NCBI RefSeq assembly: GCF_004402535.1
Contig: NZ_SOEY01000002.1
Coordinates: forward strand, 86,883 to 150,882
Reading direction: 5' to 3'
From: Cryobacterium glaciale
GTDB taxonomy: Bacteria > Actinomycetota > Actinomycetes > Actinomycetales > Microbacteriaceae
DNA length: 64,000 nucleotides
Shown: positions 8,482 to 17,286 of the stretch, piece by piece
Numbering within the stretch: position 1 is the stretch's first letter
How the letters are laid out: every line of letters begins with the position of its first letter
The notes under the pieces: model-generated
What the model saw: the letters and a program-made list of their open reading frames with translations, nothing else
Told to the model about the DNA's origin: nothing
Databases searched by the model: none
Position numbers and translations under genes: made by a program

Positions 8482-9327
8482 ATGGTCCTCCTCGGGCGAG
8501 GCATCCGACACTCATTGTCGCCTCGCATGTGGGAGGGCATATTCGCGGAGCTGTCACTGAGCGGCAGCTATGCCCTTCGAGATGTCGATAAAACCGCACT
8601 CGACGCTGCGATCGCCGATCTACGTGCCGGACGGGTGACGCACTTTCACGTCACCATGCCCTACAAGAGGTGGGCGTTCGGAGTAGCCGACACGTACGAC
8701 GACTCGACGGTCGGGGTGACCCAGGTGGCGAACAGCCTGTCGCTGAAAGGCGACCAGATCATGGGCAGCAACACTGATGTCAAAGCTGCGCGGATCCTGT
8801 TCTCTGAGCTGCCGGCTCCACCCCAGCGTGTCCTCGTGATCGGGGCCGGTGCGACGGCCGCCTCACTGGTCTGCGCCGCGAACGAGGTGGCGTCGACCGT
8901 TCTAATCACCAACCGCACGGATGATCGCTCTCGAGCCCTAGCCGATCGGGACTGGTCCGTTCGCACGGTCCCAGTGCTGTGGAGTGATCGTGAACGCCAT
9001 GCAGCCGGTGCAGATCTCATCATCAATACAGCACCGTTCGGGCTCACGGTCGACGCGACGCCGCTCGCTCGATGGCCGGAAGGCGCCCTGCTCTATGACC
9101 TCATCTACAGCCCCGAGCTGACCCCCCTCCAGAGGCTCGCTTCCCGAGCGGGGGTCAGAGCGGTCGACGGCCTTGCGCACCTGCAGGCCCACGCTGAAGC
9201 AACGCTCGCTGCGCGCACCATAGCGGCACCGACCATTGAGCGGATGACGGCCATCGTGACGACCGCAGCCGGGCGCGCACCGACGAGGTGGGGCCTGCTG
9301 AACGGCGGCCAGAAAAGTCTGCCTTAA
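8482..9327 (+). CDS. Shikimate/quinate dehydrogenase-like protein (AroE family)
   Basis: A 281-residue AroE-family NAD(P)-dependent dehydrogenase. The substrate-binding signature RGIRHSLSPRMWEG is at residues 6-19, the catalytic lysine in HVTMPYK near 59, and the catalytic aspartate in GSNTDVKAARI near 97. The Rossmann loop is VIGAGATAASLV near 117. All key AroE residues are therefore present, but the protein is divergent elsewhere. AroE proteins oxidise a ring hydroxyl of shikimate or quinate. Located between acyl-CoA dehydrogenase genes, it more probably acts on a hydroxylated alicyclic acid than in aromatic amino acid synthesis. Its stop overlaps the stop of the convergent cyclase-family gene. 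Confidence 0.75.
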   Translation: MVLLGRGIRHSLSPRMWEGIFAELSLSGSYALRDVDKTALDAAIADLRAGRVTHFHVTMPYKRWAFGVADTYDDSTVGVTQVANSLSLKGDQIMGSNTDVKAARILFSELPAPPQRVLVIGAGATAASLVCAANEVASTVLITNRTDDRSRALADRDWSVRTVPVLWSDRERHAAGADLIINTAPFGLTVDATPLARWPEGALLYDLIYSPELTPLQRLASRAGVRAVDGLAHLQAHAEATLAARTIAAPTIERMTAIVTTAAGRAPTRWGLLNGGQKSLP

Positions 9328-10259
9328 AGCATCGCAAGTGCGTTACCCGGCGAGCCTGCACCGCCCGGCAGGTGCATCGGTGCCGAGGTGAAAAAGAAAA
9401 CGTATCGACCGGTGTCTTGGCAACGCACTGCCACCTCCTCAAGGTCGAAGAGCTCTCCCAACGGGAGACCCAACAGTGCCAGCAACCGACGATGGAGCGA
9501 GCCGACCGCAGGGTCTCCAGGTACCGCTTCGACTGCCGGCAAATCGGTCACCAGGGCTGATATGTGCCAATCCCAGAGCACTTGGGCCGTTTCGTCATCA
9601 GCATCGAGACCGGGCAGCATACTCAGACTGCCAGACCCCGATGGTCGCTCTGAGTATTTCGCTGGCCAGCCGGTTCGAATCACCAGAATGTCGCCGCGTT
9701 CGATCGTGACGCCTTGTGCTGCCGCGACGAGTTTCAGCGTCTCAGCCGAAATGATGAATCGCTCGTCTACCGGCACCGAGCTCCCGCGGCCCTGCAAATA
9801 CCTTTCCACGTCGAGAAGCACCGCCCGACCGACAATTCCACGTCGTGCCCATACATCGATGCCAATGTCATGGATCTCGGTGGCGGGGTCACCCGTGCGG
9901 CCGCCGAAGAAACCGTGCTCTCGGGCGCGAAAGTGCTTGAAGCCATCCCACTGGGTAGAGCTCTGCGGAAAGTAGCCGTCCAATTTCTCATCCCAGGTGT
10001 TGCGATCAACCCAAAATTGCTCGTGAACGTAGCGCTCTCTCCCGAACAGGCCCGGGCTCGGCTGGTCAATCGGCAGGTTGAGGGAGATCACCGTGCCGTC
10101 GACAACGAGTGCAGCTGCGGATCGGATCAGCTCCGGCGTGAGGTAGTTGAGCGTGCCCAACTCGTCGCCCCGGCCGAAGAAATCCCAGGAATAAGCAAGA
10201 TCCAGCCCGGGAATCCGAGGCAGTGCGGCGTACCGGGGGATCTCACTCGTAATGTCCAT
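9324..10259 (-). CDS. Cyclase-family (kynurenine formamidase-like) metal-dependent hydrolase
   Basis: A 311-residue protein of the cyclase family (PF04199 type). The region DELGTLNYLTPE near residue 35 and the metal-site region STQWDGFKHFRAREHGFFGG near 100-120 fit the longer subgroup of this family, in which WDGxxH replaces GTHxDxP. GIVGRAVLLDVERYL and ERGDILVIRTGW are also typical. Members hydrolyse amides, lactones or other carbonyl bonds with a divalent metal, and some act in aromatic or alicyclic catabolism. Substrate is unknown; a lactone or 1,3-diketone intermediate would fit. It is transcribed divergently from the heteromeric acyl-CoA dehydrogenase operon, with an operator-like motif between them. 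Confidence 0.75.
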   Translation of the reverse strand: MDITSEIPRYAALPRIPGLDLAYSWDFFGRGDELGTLNYLTPELIRSAAALVVDGTVISLNLPIDQPSPGLFGRERYVHEQFWVDRNTWDEKLDGYFPQSSTQWDGFKHFRAREHGFFGGRTGDPATEIHDIGIDVWARRGIVGRAVLLDVERYLQGRGSSVPVDERFIISAETLKLVAAAQGVTIERGDILVIRTGWPAKYSERPSGSGSLSMLPGLDADDETAQVLWDWHISALVTDLPAVEAVPGDPAVGSLHRRLLALLGLPLGELFDLEEVAVRCQDTGRYVFFFTSAPMHLPGGAGSPGNALAML

Positions 10260-10289
10260 GGGTTCAGACTACCCATGAAATGATTGCGA

Positions 10290-10303
10290 GCCAAACGTTT
10301 GTA
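10290..10303 (+). promoter_or_regulatory. Operator-like motif, copy D
   Basis: GCCAAACGTTTGTA, with the perfect 10-bp palindrome CAAACGTTTG at its centre. It lies between the divergent cyclase-family gene (start 10259) and the acyl-CoA dehydrogenase gene (start 10368). Confidence 0.5.
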
Positions 10304-10367
10304 TGACAAGCTGAACCTCGTCAAGGTCCGACAGGCGTGACACGCAGAGAGGGAAGGATGCTGGAAA

Positions 10368-11501
10368 ATGCACGATTCGGAGAATCCTCGTGAGTCCATC
10401 GAGGAGTTCGGTGCGCGCGCCGACACGTGGTTGTCGACGTCCATTCCACCGCGCTGGAAGAGCGAGCGGGGGGCACTGAGCACCAGCGAGTCGGACGCAA
10501 TCCGTCGGGACTGGGACCGAACACTGTCGGAGGCGGGGTTCGCCGGATTGAGCTTGCCGAAGGAATTCGGCGGCCAGGGCATGGGCCTGGCCGAAGAGGT
10601 GGCGTTTCACGTTTTGGCGGCCAAGGCACAGGCTCCCGATGGCCTCGCCCGCATCGGAAAAATTCTCACCGCGCCCCTGCTCGTGCGGTTTGGCACTGTC
10701 GCGCAGCAGGCCCGCTACCTTCCCAAAATCTTGAACGGTGAGGAAATCTGGTGCCAGGGATTCTCCGAGCCCACTGCCGGATCGGACCTCGCCAGCATCG
10801 CCAGCCGAGCCACCCGTGTGTCCGGCGGCTATCACATCCGCGGGCGTAAGACCTGGACCAGTTTCGTTCAGCACGCCGACCGATGCCTCATGCTCGTGCA
10901 AACGGATGAGCAGGCCCCGCGCTACAAGAATCTCAGCCTGTTCCTGGTGGACATGCGCCAAGCCGGCGTCACTGTGGACGACATCCGACAGATATCAGGA
11001 GCCGTTCATTTCGCCGAGGTCCAGTTCACCGACGTCTTTGTCAGCGACGACGATCGGGTGGGTGCCGACGGGGAAGGGTGGAAGCTCGCCATGAGCATCC
11101 TCTCTGACGAGCGGGGTGGGGCCGAAGCGGCCACACGCTACGTCGAGATCCGCTCCGACATTGACGCATTACTTGAGACGTGCGGGGATCGACCGGATTT
11201 GGCCGCTGAGCTCTCAGCCCTCGACATTCGCGCCGAGGCGCTTCGCTGGCATCTGTCAAAAGTCGTCGACCTCGAGGGGGAACAGGGCGAGGCCTTTCTT
11301 CGTGCGGTCTCAGTTCTCAAAGTCGTCTGGAGTGAGCTATGGCAGGACGTGACGCGAGCCGGCTGGCGAGCCGGCAATCCGGACGACCGCGAACACTGGC
11401 GGTTTCAGTACCTGGAATCTCGTTCCGCCAGCATCTATTCAGGAACCAACGAAATTCAACGAAACATAATGGCCGAGCGAGTACTGGGGTTGCCACGATG
11501 A
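10368..11501 (+). CDS. Acyl-CoA dehydrogenase, subunit 1 of a heteromeric pair
   Basis: A 377-residue acyl-CoA dehydrogenase with RDWDRTLSEAGFAGLSLPKEFGGQG at the N-terminus, CQGFSEPTAGSDLASI and GRKTWTSFVQHAD in the middle domain, and SIYSGTNEIQRNIMAERVLGLPR at the end. The end of this gene overlaps the next, a shorter acyl-CoA dehydrogenase-like gene, by ATGA. Side-by-side long and short acyl-CoA dehydrogenases are the hallmark of alpha2beta2 enzymes such as the mycobacterial FadE28-FadE29 (ChsE) systems that act on bulky ring-bearing CoA esters. By analogy, the two gene products probably build a shared active site. Substrate is inferred to be large or branched. Confidence 0.8.
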   Translation: MHDSENPRESIEEFGARADTWLSTSIPPRWKSERGALSTSESDAIRRDWDRTLSEAGFAGLSLPKEFGGQGMGLAEEVAFHVLAAKAQAPDGLARIGKILTAPLLVRFGTVAQQARYLPKILNGEEIWCQGFSEPTAGSDLASIASRATRVSGGYHIRGRKTWTSFVQHADRCLMLVQTDEQAPRYKNLSLFLVDMRQAGVTVDDIRQISGAVHFAEVQFTDVFVSDDDRVGADGEGWKLAMSILSDERGGAEAATRYVEIRSDIDALLETCGDRPDLAAELSALDIRAEALRWHLSKVVDLEGEQGEAFLRAVSVLKVVWSELWQDVTRAGWRAGNPDDREHWRFQYLESRSASIYSGTNEIQRNIMAERVLGLPR

Positions 11502-12409
11502 ATGTGAACGCCGTCCCGTCATCGACGGTGGGAGAAATCGGCTTGATGGCCGCCGAAGCCGTGCGCGAATTGGCCTTGAAAGCCACGGGCGGCTCGAAGA
11601 TTTCGACCTATGTCGAAGGACCATCGCCGTTGGCCTGGAATGAGCTCGTCGAAGGCGGTTGGGACCTCGCCGGGATTGTCGAAAACGGTGAAGGCGCAAC
11701 CCGCCGCGACCTGGTGGAAATCGCCATCGCCTGGGGAGAGCAATTGATTCCGCTCCCATTCATGCTGACGATCGTCGCTAAACGTCATTCACCTGCATCA
11801 CTCGAAACTGACGCGCCACTCACCATGGCCCTGCCCATAGTGTCGCTGCCCTCCGGCCGGTCGTACTTGCCATTCGGCCAACTGGACGGCATCTTACTCG
11901 TCAGAGATCCAGGCGGCAGCACAGACGGCGTCCATAGCATTCCAGCCGGACAGGCCGACGATCTGGCGCTCTCGCTGCACGGCATTGAGGCGGACGAGAT
12001 TTCAGCTCTGTCACCCCAGGTGGCCCGCGACGTTGCCATCGTGTTGGTCGCCGAGTGCGTCGGAGGCGCACGACAACTCCTTGCCGACGGCGTGTCGTTT
12101 GTGGGTACTCGGGAGCAGTTCGGGCAGCCGATCGGGTCGTTCCAGGCCATCAAACACCACCTCGCGAACGCGCTCATCGCCGTTGAACTTGCCGAGTCCA
12201 CGACCATTTGGGCGAGTGTCGATGACACCGTCTCGGCAGCTGTTCTGCTGTTCGCCGTCGATCAGTGCATCAAGACCGCGGAAATCGTTGTGCAAGTCCA
12301 TGGAGGCCTCGGCTTCACCTGGGAAATGGGGCTGCACTTCTACCTTCGGCACATGATGATGGTGCGCGAAATGGTTCCCGGTCTCATCCAATTAGCGACA
12401 ATCGAGTAA
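11498..12409 (+). CDS. Short acyl-CoA dehydrogenase, subunit 2 of a heteromeric pair
   Basis: A 303-residue acyl-CoA dehydrogenase-fold protein, roughly 80 residues shorter than the usual family length. The N-terminal and middle domains are divergent, without the usual TEPxAGSD motif. The C-terminal helical domain is well conserved: FVGTREQFGQPIGSFQAIKHHLA and VQVHGGLGFTWEMGLHFYLRH. The Glu in GFTWE is in the position used as catalytic base in the short subunits of alpha2beta2 steroid-type enzymes. The start is ATG 11498, overlapping the stop of the longer partner gene, which implies coupled, equal synthesis. It is unlikely to work alone. Confidence 0.75.
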   Translation: MNVNAVPSSTVGEIGLMAAEAVRELALKATGGSKISTYVEGPSPLAWNELVEGGWDLAGIVENGEGATRRDLVEIAIAWGEQLIPLPFMLTIVAKRHSPASLETDAPLTMALPIVSLPSGRSYLPFGQLDGILLVRDPGGSTDGVHSIPAGQADDLALSLHGIEADEISALSPQVARDVAIVLVAECVGGARQLLADGVSFVGTREQFGQPIGSFQAIKHHLANALIAVELAESTTIWASVDDTVSAAVLLFAVDQCIKTAEIVVQVHGGLGFTWEMGLHFYLRHMMMVREMVPGLIQLATIE

Positions 12410-12420
12410 GGAACAACGCC

Positions 12421-14427
12421 GTGCCAATCGTGTCGACATCCGTTGAAAATTCGACCGCTGTTCTAGTGATCGACAATCCACCCGTGAACATGGGGAACAC
12501 CGCCATGCGTACCGCCCTCCTTGAAGCGATCACCGCCTTGGAGGGGCGAACCGACGTCCTCAACGTCGTGATTACGACGGCCGGACGTCATTTCTATGCC
12601 GGATCCGACATCGCAGAGTTCGACGGGCCACCGTCGGAACCACAGCTGCCCGCGGTCATCGCGGCGCTTGAGGCGCTGCCGGTGCCCGTCGTCGCAGCGA
12701 TCACGGGTCTTGCACTCGGCGGCGGGCTCGAGTTTGCCTTGGGCTGTGACGCTCGGGTGGGCGATACCAGCGCGCGCGTGGGGTTTCCCGAGGTCACCCT
12801 CGGGTTTTTACCCGGAGCTGGCGGAACCGTGCGCACACCTAGGCTCACCGGCATCCCCAAAGCAATCGACCTGATCGCAACGGCCCGTCAGATTGATGCC
12901 GACGAAGCCCTGTCGCTGGGAATCCTCGACCGAGTGGTCCCGCCCGACGAGCTGCTCGATGCGGCGATTGCCTATGCACGGTCGATGCCGGCGAAGAGAC
13001 TCGTGCGTGACCTGCCCCTGGCCCCCGCGGCGCGCACGCAGATTGATGCTGCCGTTGCCCTACTCCCGAAACGCTCCCGACCCAACATTCTCGAAGCCGT
13101 TGCCCTGATCGAACAATCCGCGCACCTGAGTGGACCTGAGGCGCTGGTACTCGAACGGGAGGCATTTCACCGTCTGCGTGTTTCCGACGAAGCAACCAAT
13201 CTCCGATACCTCTTCTTCGCGCGGCGTGCAGCTGCCAAGGACCTGCGCACGACGGCGTCTCCACGCAAGGTACGTTCGGTGGGAATCGCCGGCGCCGGCA
13301 CGATGGGCAGCTCTCTGGCGCGCGCCTTCGCCGCAGCTGGCTACGACGTGACCGTTTATGATCCGAATGCCGCCGCCGTCGCCCGCGTGAACGAGATTAC
13401 TGGGGTCAGCGGCACGGATGCGCTCTCCGGGCTTGCCAAGGCCGACCTGGTCGTGGACGCGGTCTTTGAAGATATGCAGGTCAAGACGGCGCTGTTTCGT
13501 GAAATCGAGGAACACGTTCGTGCGGACACCATTCTGGTGAGTAACACCTCCTATCTAGACCTTGCCGAGCTTTCACGATCGCTTGCTAAGACCTCCCGGT
13601 TCGCCGGTCTGCACTTCTTCAACCCGGCCGACCGCAACCCTCTCGTCGAGGTGATTCGCGCGCCGCATACCGACGACGCCACCATTGCAACGTTAAGCGT
13701 CGTGGTTTCCCGGCTCGGAAAGACTCCGATCTCAGCCGGAATGGGCGACGGATTCGTGGCCAACCGCATCTATGCCGCGTACCGAAGCCAGGCCGAATTC
13801 CTGGTGCAGGATGGGGCTTCACCGCAGCAGGTCGATGCGGCCCTCATATCGTTCGGGTTCCCCATCGGCCCCTTCGCGGTCGGCGATCTCTCCGGGCTCA
13901 ATATTGCCTGGAGCCGCCACAAACGTCTGGCAGCCACCCGCGATCCTCGCCAGCGCTACGTCACCATTGCTGACCAACTGTGCGAGCTCGGTCGGTTCGG
14001 CAAGAAGTCCGGGAGTGGCTGGTACCGCTACGGAGCGGACCAACCGCGAGGAGTCCCCGATCCGCGAACGGATGCTCTGATCCAGGCCGATCGGGTTGCG
14101 CACGGCATCTCGCCCCGAGACATCGACGACGAAGAGATTCGATCGAGAATCTTCGCCGCGATGCTCTGCGCCGCAGCATCCCTGATGCAGTCGGGCACTG
14201 TGCAACGAGCGTCTGACATCGATGTCGCCCTGACCGAAGGGTTCGCCTTCCCTCGCCATGTCGGCGGCCCCATCCGGCATCTGGCGCGAATGCCCCACGC
14301 GGAGCTGGTCGACACCCTGGCCGCCACCTACCGCTCATGCTCGATCACGTTCGCGATCGCGGCACCCGCCGTGAACGGAGAACTCCCCGAGGCGATCAGC
14401 GTTCTTCTTCGCCAGGTCGCCCCGTAG
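12421..14427 (+). CDS. FadB-like fusion: enoyl-CoA hydratase and 3-hydroxyacyl-CoA dehydrogenase
   Basis: A 668-residue bifunctional beta-oxidation protein starting at GTG 12421. The N-terminal crotonase domain has both catalytic glutamates (GGGLEFALGCD near residue 102; FPEVTLGFLPGAGGT near 125). The NAD-binding domain begins near 285 with IAGAGTMGSSLARAFAAAGY, followed by the catalytic histidine in HFFNPADRNPLVE near 397 and by the C-terminal dehydrogenase domain with GDGFVANRI. It carries out hydration and oxidation of 2-enoyl-CoA esters. After ring opening, a pimeloyl-CoA-like dicarboxylic intermediate would need exactly these steps. It follows the acyl-CoA dehydrogenase pair by 11 bp. 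Confidence 0.9.
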   Translation: MPIVSTSVENSTAVLVIDNPPVNMGNTAMRTALLEAITALEGRTDVLNVVITTAGRHFYAGSDIAEFDGPPSEPQLPAVIAALEALPVPVVAAITGLALGGGLEFALGCDARVGDTSARVGFPEVTLGFLPGAGGTVRTPRLTGIPKAIDLIATARQIDADEALSLGILDRVVPPDELLDAAIAYARSMPAKRLVRDLPLAPAARTQIDAAVALLPKRSRPNILEAVALIEQSAHLSGPEALVLEREAFHRLRVSDEATNLRYLFFARRAAAKDLRTTASPRKVRSVGIAGAGTMGSSLARAFAAAGYDVTVYDPNAAAVARVNEITGVSGTDALSGLAKADLVVDAVFEDMQVKTALFREIEEHVRADTILVSNTSYLDLAELSRSLAKTSRFAGLHFFNPADRNPLVEVIRAPHTDDATIATLSVVVSRLGKTPISAGMGDGFVANRIYAAYRSQAEFLVQDGASPQQVDAALISFGFPIGPFAVGDLSGLNIAWSRHKRLAATRDPRQRYVTIADQLCELGRFGKKSGSGWYRYGADQPRGVPDPRTDALIQADRVAHGISPRDIDDEEIRSRIFAAMLCAAASLMQSGTVQRASDIDVALTEGFAFPRHVGGPIRHLARMPHAELVDTLAATYRSCSITFAIAAPAVNGELPEAISVLLRQVAP

Positions 14428-14464
14428 CCAGTCGCGTACACGTGCGAATAATTCGGAATTACCA

Positions 14465-14478
14465 ATCAAACGCATGGT
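14465..14478 (+). promoter_or_regulatory. Operator-like motif, copy E
   Basis: ATCAAACGCATGGT lies in the 136-bp gap between the FadB-like gene and etfB, about 85 bp upstream of the etfB start. Adjacent TACC (14460) and GGTA (14476) add further symmetry. It suggests a separate, co-regulated promoter for the ETF genes. Confidence 0.45.
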
Positions 14479-14563
14479 AGATTGCTTGCCGGGTTCATGC
14501 TGTAATTGGCTACACCTCGAACGACGACAGAGAACAGACCATCAGAACCAGGAGGACGACAGG

Positions 14564-15340
14564 GTGAAGATCATCGTCTTAGTTAAAGAAGTGCCCGACA
14601 CCTACGGTGAACGAAAGCTCGACACCGGCAGCGGGTACGTCGATCGGGGCGCCAGCGCCCCCGTGTTGGATGAAATTAGTGAAAAGGCCCTCGAAGCGGC
14701 GGTGAGCTACCGCGACAAGAATTCTGGCGCTGAGGTCATCGCCGTCTCGATGGGCCCGTCCAGCGTGGCGAAATCACTGAGGAAGGCACTGGCCATCGGA
14801 GCAACCTCGGCCGTTCACGTCAGCGACGATGGTCTCGGCGGTGCGGATCTGACGTGGACAGCGTCGGTGCTGGCTGCCACGGTTAAGAAGATCGGCTTCG
14901 ACCTGATTATCGCGGGCAATGAATCCACCGATGGACGCGGGGGTGTGATCCCGGCGATGATCGCAGAGCACCTCGGTATCGCTCAGCTCACGTCACTCAA
15001 CTCGGTAGAGTTCAGCGACACCGAAATCAGCGGTGTCAGGGCCGCCGAAAACGCCACCTTCACCGTGACCGGCACAATCCCAGCCATCGTGTCGCTCACC
15101 GAGGCCAATCCGGCCGCCCGGTTCCCCAGTTTCAAGGGAGTCATGACGGCCAAGCGCAAACCGCTGGACACCTGGTCGCTCGCCGATCTGCGCATCGAGG
15201 CCGCGTCGCTGGCCGGTGCTCGCACCGTCATCGTGAGCGTGAGCGAGCGCCCCGCCAAGAGTGGCGGGCTGAAAATTGTCGATGATGGAGATGCGGGCAC
15301 ACGCCTCGCAGATTTTCTGGCTACCCGGGGGTTCCACTGA
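14564..15340 (+). CDS. etfB: Electron transfer flavoprotein beta subunit
   Basis: A 258-residue ETF beta subunit. The start is GTG 14564 ([19 protein letters not shown]), preceded by a strong AGGAGG ribosome binding site. The family region [21 protein letters not shown] near residue 80 and [23 protein letters not shown] near 110 are readable. With EtfA it carries electrons from acyl-CoA dehydrogenases to the membrane. The stop overlaps the etfA start (TGATG). A dedicated ETF pair in a catabolic island, together with several acyl-CoA dehydrogenases, suggests a private electron route rather than the housekeeping ETF. Confidence 0.93.
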   Translation: MKIIVLVKEVPDTYGERKLDTGSGYVDRGASAPVLDEISEKALEAAVSYRDKNSGAEVIAVSMGPSSVAKSLRKALAIGATSAVHVSDDGLGGADLTWTASVLAATVKKIGFDLIIAGNESTDGRGGVIPAMIAEHLGIAQLTSLNSVEFSDTEISGVRAAENATFTVTGTIPAIVSLTEANPAARFPSFKGVMTAKRKPLDTWSLADLRIEAASLAGARTVIVSVSERPAKSGGLKIVDDGDAGTRLADFLATRGFH

Positions 15341-16329
15341 TGAGTGAGAAAGAAACATCCACCGTGCTGGTCCTCGTGGAGCTGGACTCCACGGGCGGCA
15401 TCTCAAACAGCGCTCAAATTCTTCTCGGACTGGCGGCGACCATCGGCACGCCGGTAGCCGTGGTCGCGACGAGTTCGGACGACCACTCCCAGCTTGTTAC
15501 TGACCTGGCAACCGTCGGAGCCGCACGAGTGTTCGTGGCGCACACAGAACTGGTCGGTCGTACGCTGCTTGCCCCACAATTGGACGCACTCGTGGCGGCC
15601 GCACAGGAATTCACACCCATCGCCATCCTCGCCGCGAATACGATCGATGGCCGTGAGATCGCGGCACGAGCGGCGGTGCGCCTGCACGCGGGCTTGATCG
15701 TGGATGCCGTCGGGTTGAGCCGCGACAGCGGATCGATCGTCGCTTCCCACTCGGTCTTCGGCGGAGCCTACGATGTTCACTCGACGGTCGAGGGTGGCGC
15801 GGTGACGATCGTCACGGTGCGTATGGGCACCGCGCTGGCGACTGACCCGGTTGCCGAACCGCAGGTTCTCGCGGTGGAGCTCGACGTGGCCCCGGCGGGC
15901 CTGCCGCTCATCAGCGGAGTCGAAGAGTCCAGCTCTCAATCGGACCGACCCGAACTGCGCAGCGCTGAGAGGGTTGTGGCGGGAGGCCGCGGTCTCGGCT
16001 CGGGAGAGAAATTCGAGCTGGTCGAGAAACTCGCCGACACCCTGGGCGCTGCCGTCGGGGCGTCTCGCGCCGCCGTGGATGCGGGTTACCGACCACCGGC
16101 TTTTCAGGTTGGCCAAACCGGCACTACCGTGTCGCCCCAGCTTTATATCGCGCTTGGAATTTCCGGTGCGATCCAGCACCGGGTCGGGATGCAGACGGCG
16201 CAAACGATCGTGGCGATCGACACGGACGAAAATGCTCCGATTTTCGATATCGCCGACTTTGGCATCGTGGGCGACCTGTTCACCGTCGTTCCCCAGCTCA
16301 TTGAGGCGATCGAAGCCCGGCGACCATGA
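15340..16329 (+). CDS. etfA: Electron transfer flavoprotein alpha subunit
   Basis: A 329-residue ETF alpha subunit with the C-terminal FAD-binding domain intact: [22 protein letters not shown] near residue 210, [20 protein letters not shown] near 255-275, then AIQHRVGM and [23 protein letters not shown]. It forms the ETF heterodimer with the preceding gene. Its last codons overlap by four bases (ATGA) with the start of a membrane cytochrome b gene, an uncommon arrangement that hints at direct electron transfer from this ETF to the membrane. Confidence 0.93.
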   Translation: MSEKETSTVLVLVELDSTGGISNSAQILLGLAATIGTPVAVVATSSDDHSQLVTDLATVGAARVFVAHTELVGRTLLAPQLDALVAAAQEFTPIAILAANTIDGREIAARAAVRLHAGLIVDAVGLSRDSGSIVASHSVFGGAYDVHSTVEGGAVTIVTVRMGTALATDPVAEPQVLAVELDVAPAGLPLISGVEESSSQSDRPELRSAERVVAGGRGLGSGEKFELVEKLADTLGAAVGASRAAVDAGYRPPAFQVGQTGTTVSPQLYIALGISGAIQHRVGMQTAQTIVAIDTDENAPIFDIADFGIVGDLFTVVPQLIEAIEARRP

Positions 16330-17270
16330 CCGCCACGGCCGAGTCGACGTCGCGTTCACCGCTCGGAACCTCGAACCGCTGGCGCAAGCTGATCTGGATG
16401 GTTCCCACAGCCGTCGTCATTGTTGCCGTGGTCATTCTCGTGGCCAAGGGGCTACGAGAATTGCCGGCCGTCCAATCGTTCCTCGTGGATTTTCCGGGGG
16501 AGACTGACCTGCCCGCGACAGCTCCGGTCGGGTTTCCAGCCTGGCTGGCGTGGCAGCATTTCCTCAACTCTCTGTTCCTGCTCCTCATCATCCGCTCGGG
16601 CTGGCGTGTTCGCACCGTGCGGAGGCCCGAAGCATTCTGGACCCGCCGGAACACCGGCATCTTTCGTACCAGGAACGCGCCGAAGAAGATCAGCATCGAC
16701 CTCTGGCTTCATCTCTCGCTCGACGCGCTGTGGATTGCGAACGGTGTCGTCTTCTATGTGCTCCTGTTCGCGACCGGCCAATGGATGCGGGTGGTCCCGC
16801 TGACCTGGGAGGTGTTCCCGAACGCCGTTTCTGCCCTGCTCCACTACGCGTCCCTCAACTGGCCTACCGAGAGCGGCTGGGTCAATTACAACAGTCTGCA
16901 GGTTCTGGCTTACTTCACCACGATCTTCATTGCGGCACCGCTCGCGATCATCACGGGGCTTCGCATGTCGGGCGCCTGGCCACAGAAGGCCCGCCGGCTG
17001 AACGCACTGTACCCGATCGAAATCGCTCGGGCCATTCACCTGCCCGTCATGTTCTACTTCGTCCTCTTCATCGTCGCCCACGTGACGTTGGTTGCGACCA
17101 CGGGAGTCCTGCACAACCTTAACAACATGTATGCCGTCAACAACGGTGAATCATGGCTCGGCTTCGGCATCTTCGCCGCCTCTGCGGTCGTGATGGTGAT
17201 CGCTTGGGTGGCCGCTCGTCCCTTGTTGCTGCGACCGATCGCTGCCCTGACCGGAACAGTCAGCCGGTAA
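16326..17270 (+). CDS. Membrane cytochrome b (b561 / thiosulfate reductase cytochrome b-like)
   Basis: A 314-residue integral membrane protein with about five to six hydrophobic segments (roughly residues 23-41, 75-95, 135-160, 190-215, 240-265 and 285-303). Histidines in or beside helices are plausible haem ligands: [40 protein letters not shown] and IVAHVTLV. This pattern fits cytochrome b561-type subunits that pass electrons to quinone. It is translationally coupled to etfA, so the simplest reading is an ETF-to-menaquinone link. Known EMO-type enzymes also carry an iron-sulfur part, which I do not see here; a partner may lie elsewhere, or this may be a simpler system. Confidence 0.75.
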   Translation: MTATAESTSRSPLGTSNRWRKLIWMVPTAVVIVAVVILVAKGLRELPAVQSFLVDFPGETDLPATAPVGFPAWLAWQHFLNSLFLLLIIRSGWRVRTVRRPEAFWTRRNTGIFRTRNAPKKISIDLWLHLSLDALWIANGVVFYVLLFATGQWMRVVPLTWEVFPNAVSALLHYASLNWPTESGWVNYNSLQVLAYFTTIFIAAPLAIITGLRMSGAWPQKARRLNALYPIEIARAIHLPVMFYFVLFIVAHVTLVATTGVLHNLNNMYAVNNGESWLGFGIFAASAVVMVIAWVAARPLLLRPIAALTGTVSR

Positions 17271-17286
17271 CGACGCCGGCCGACGC

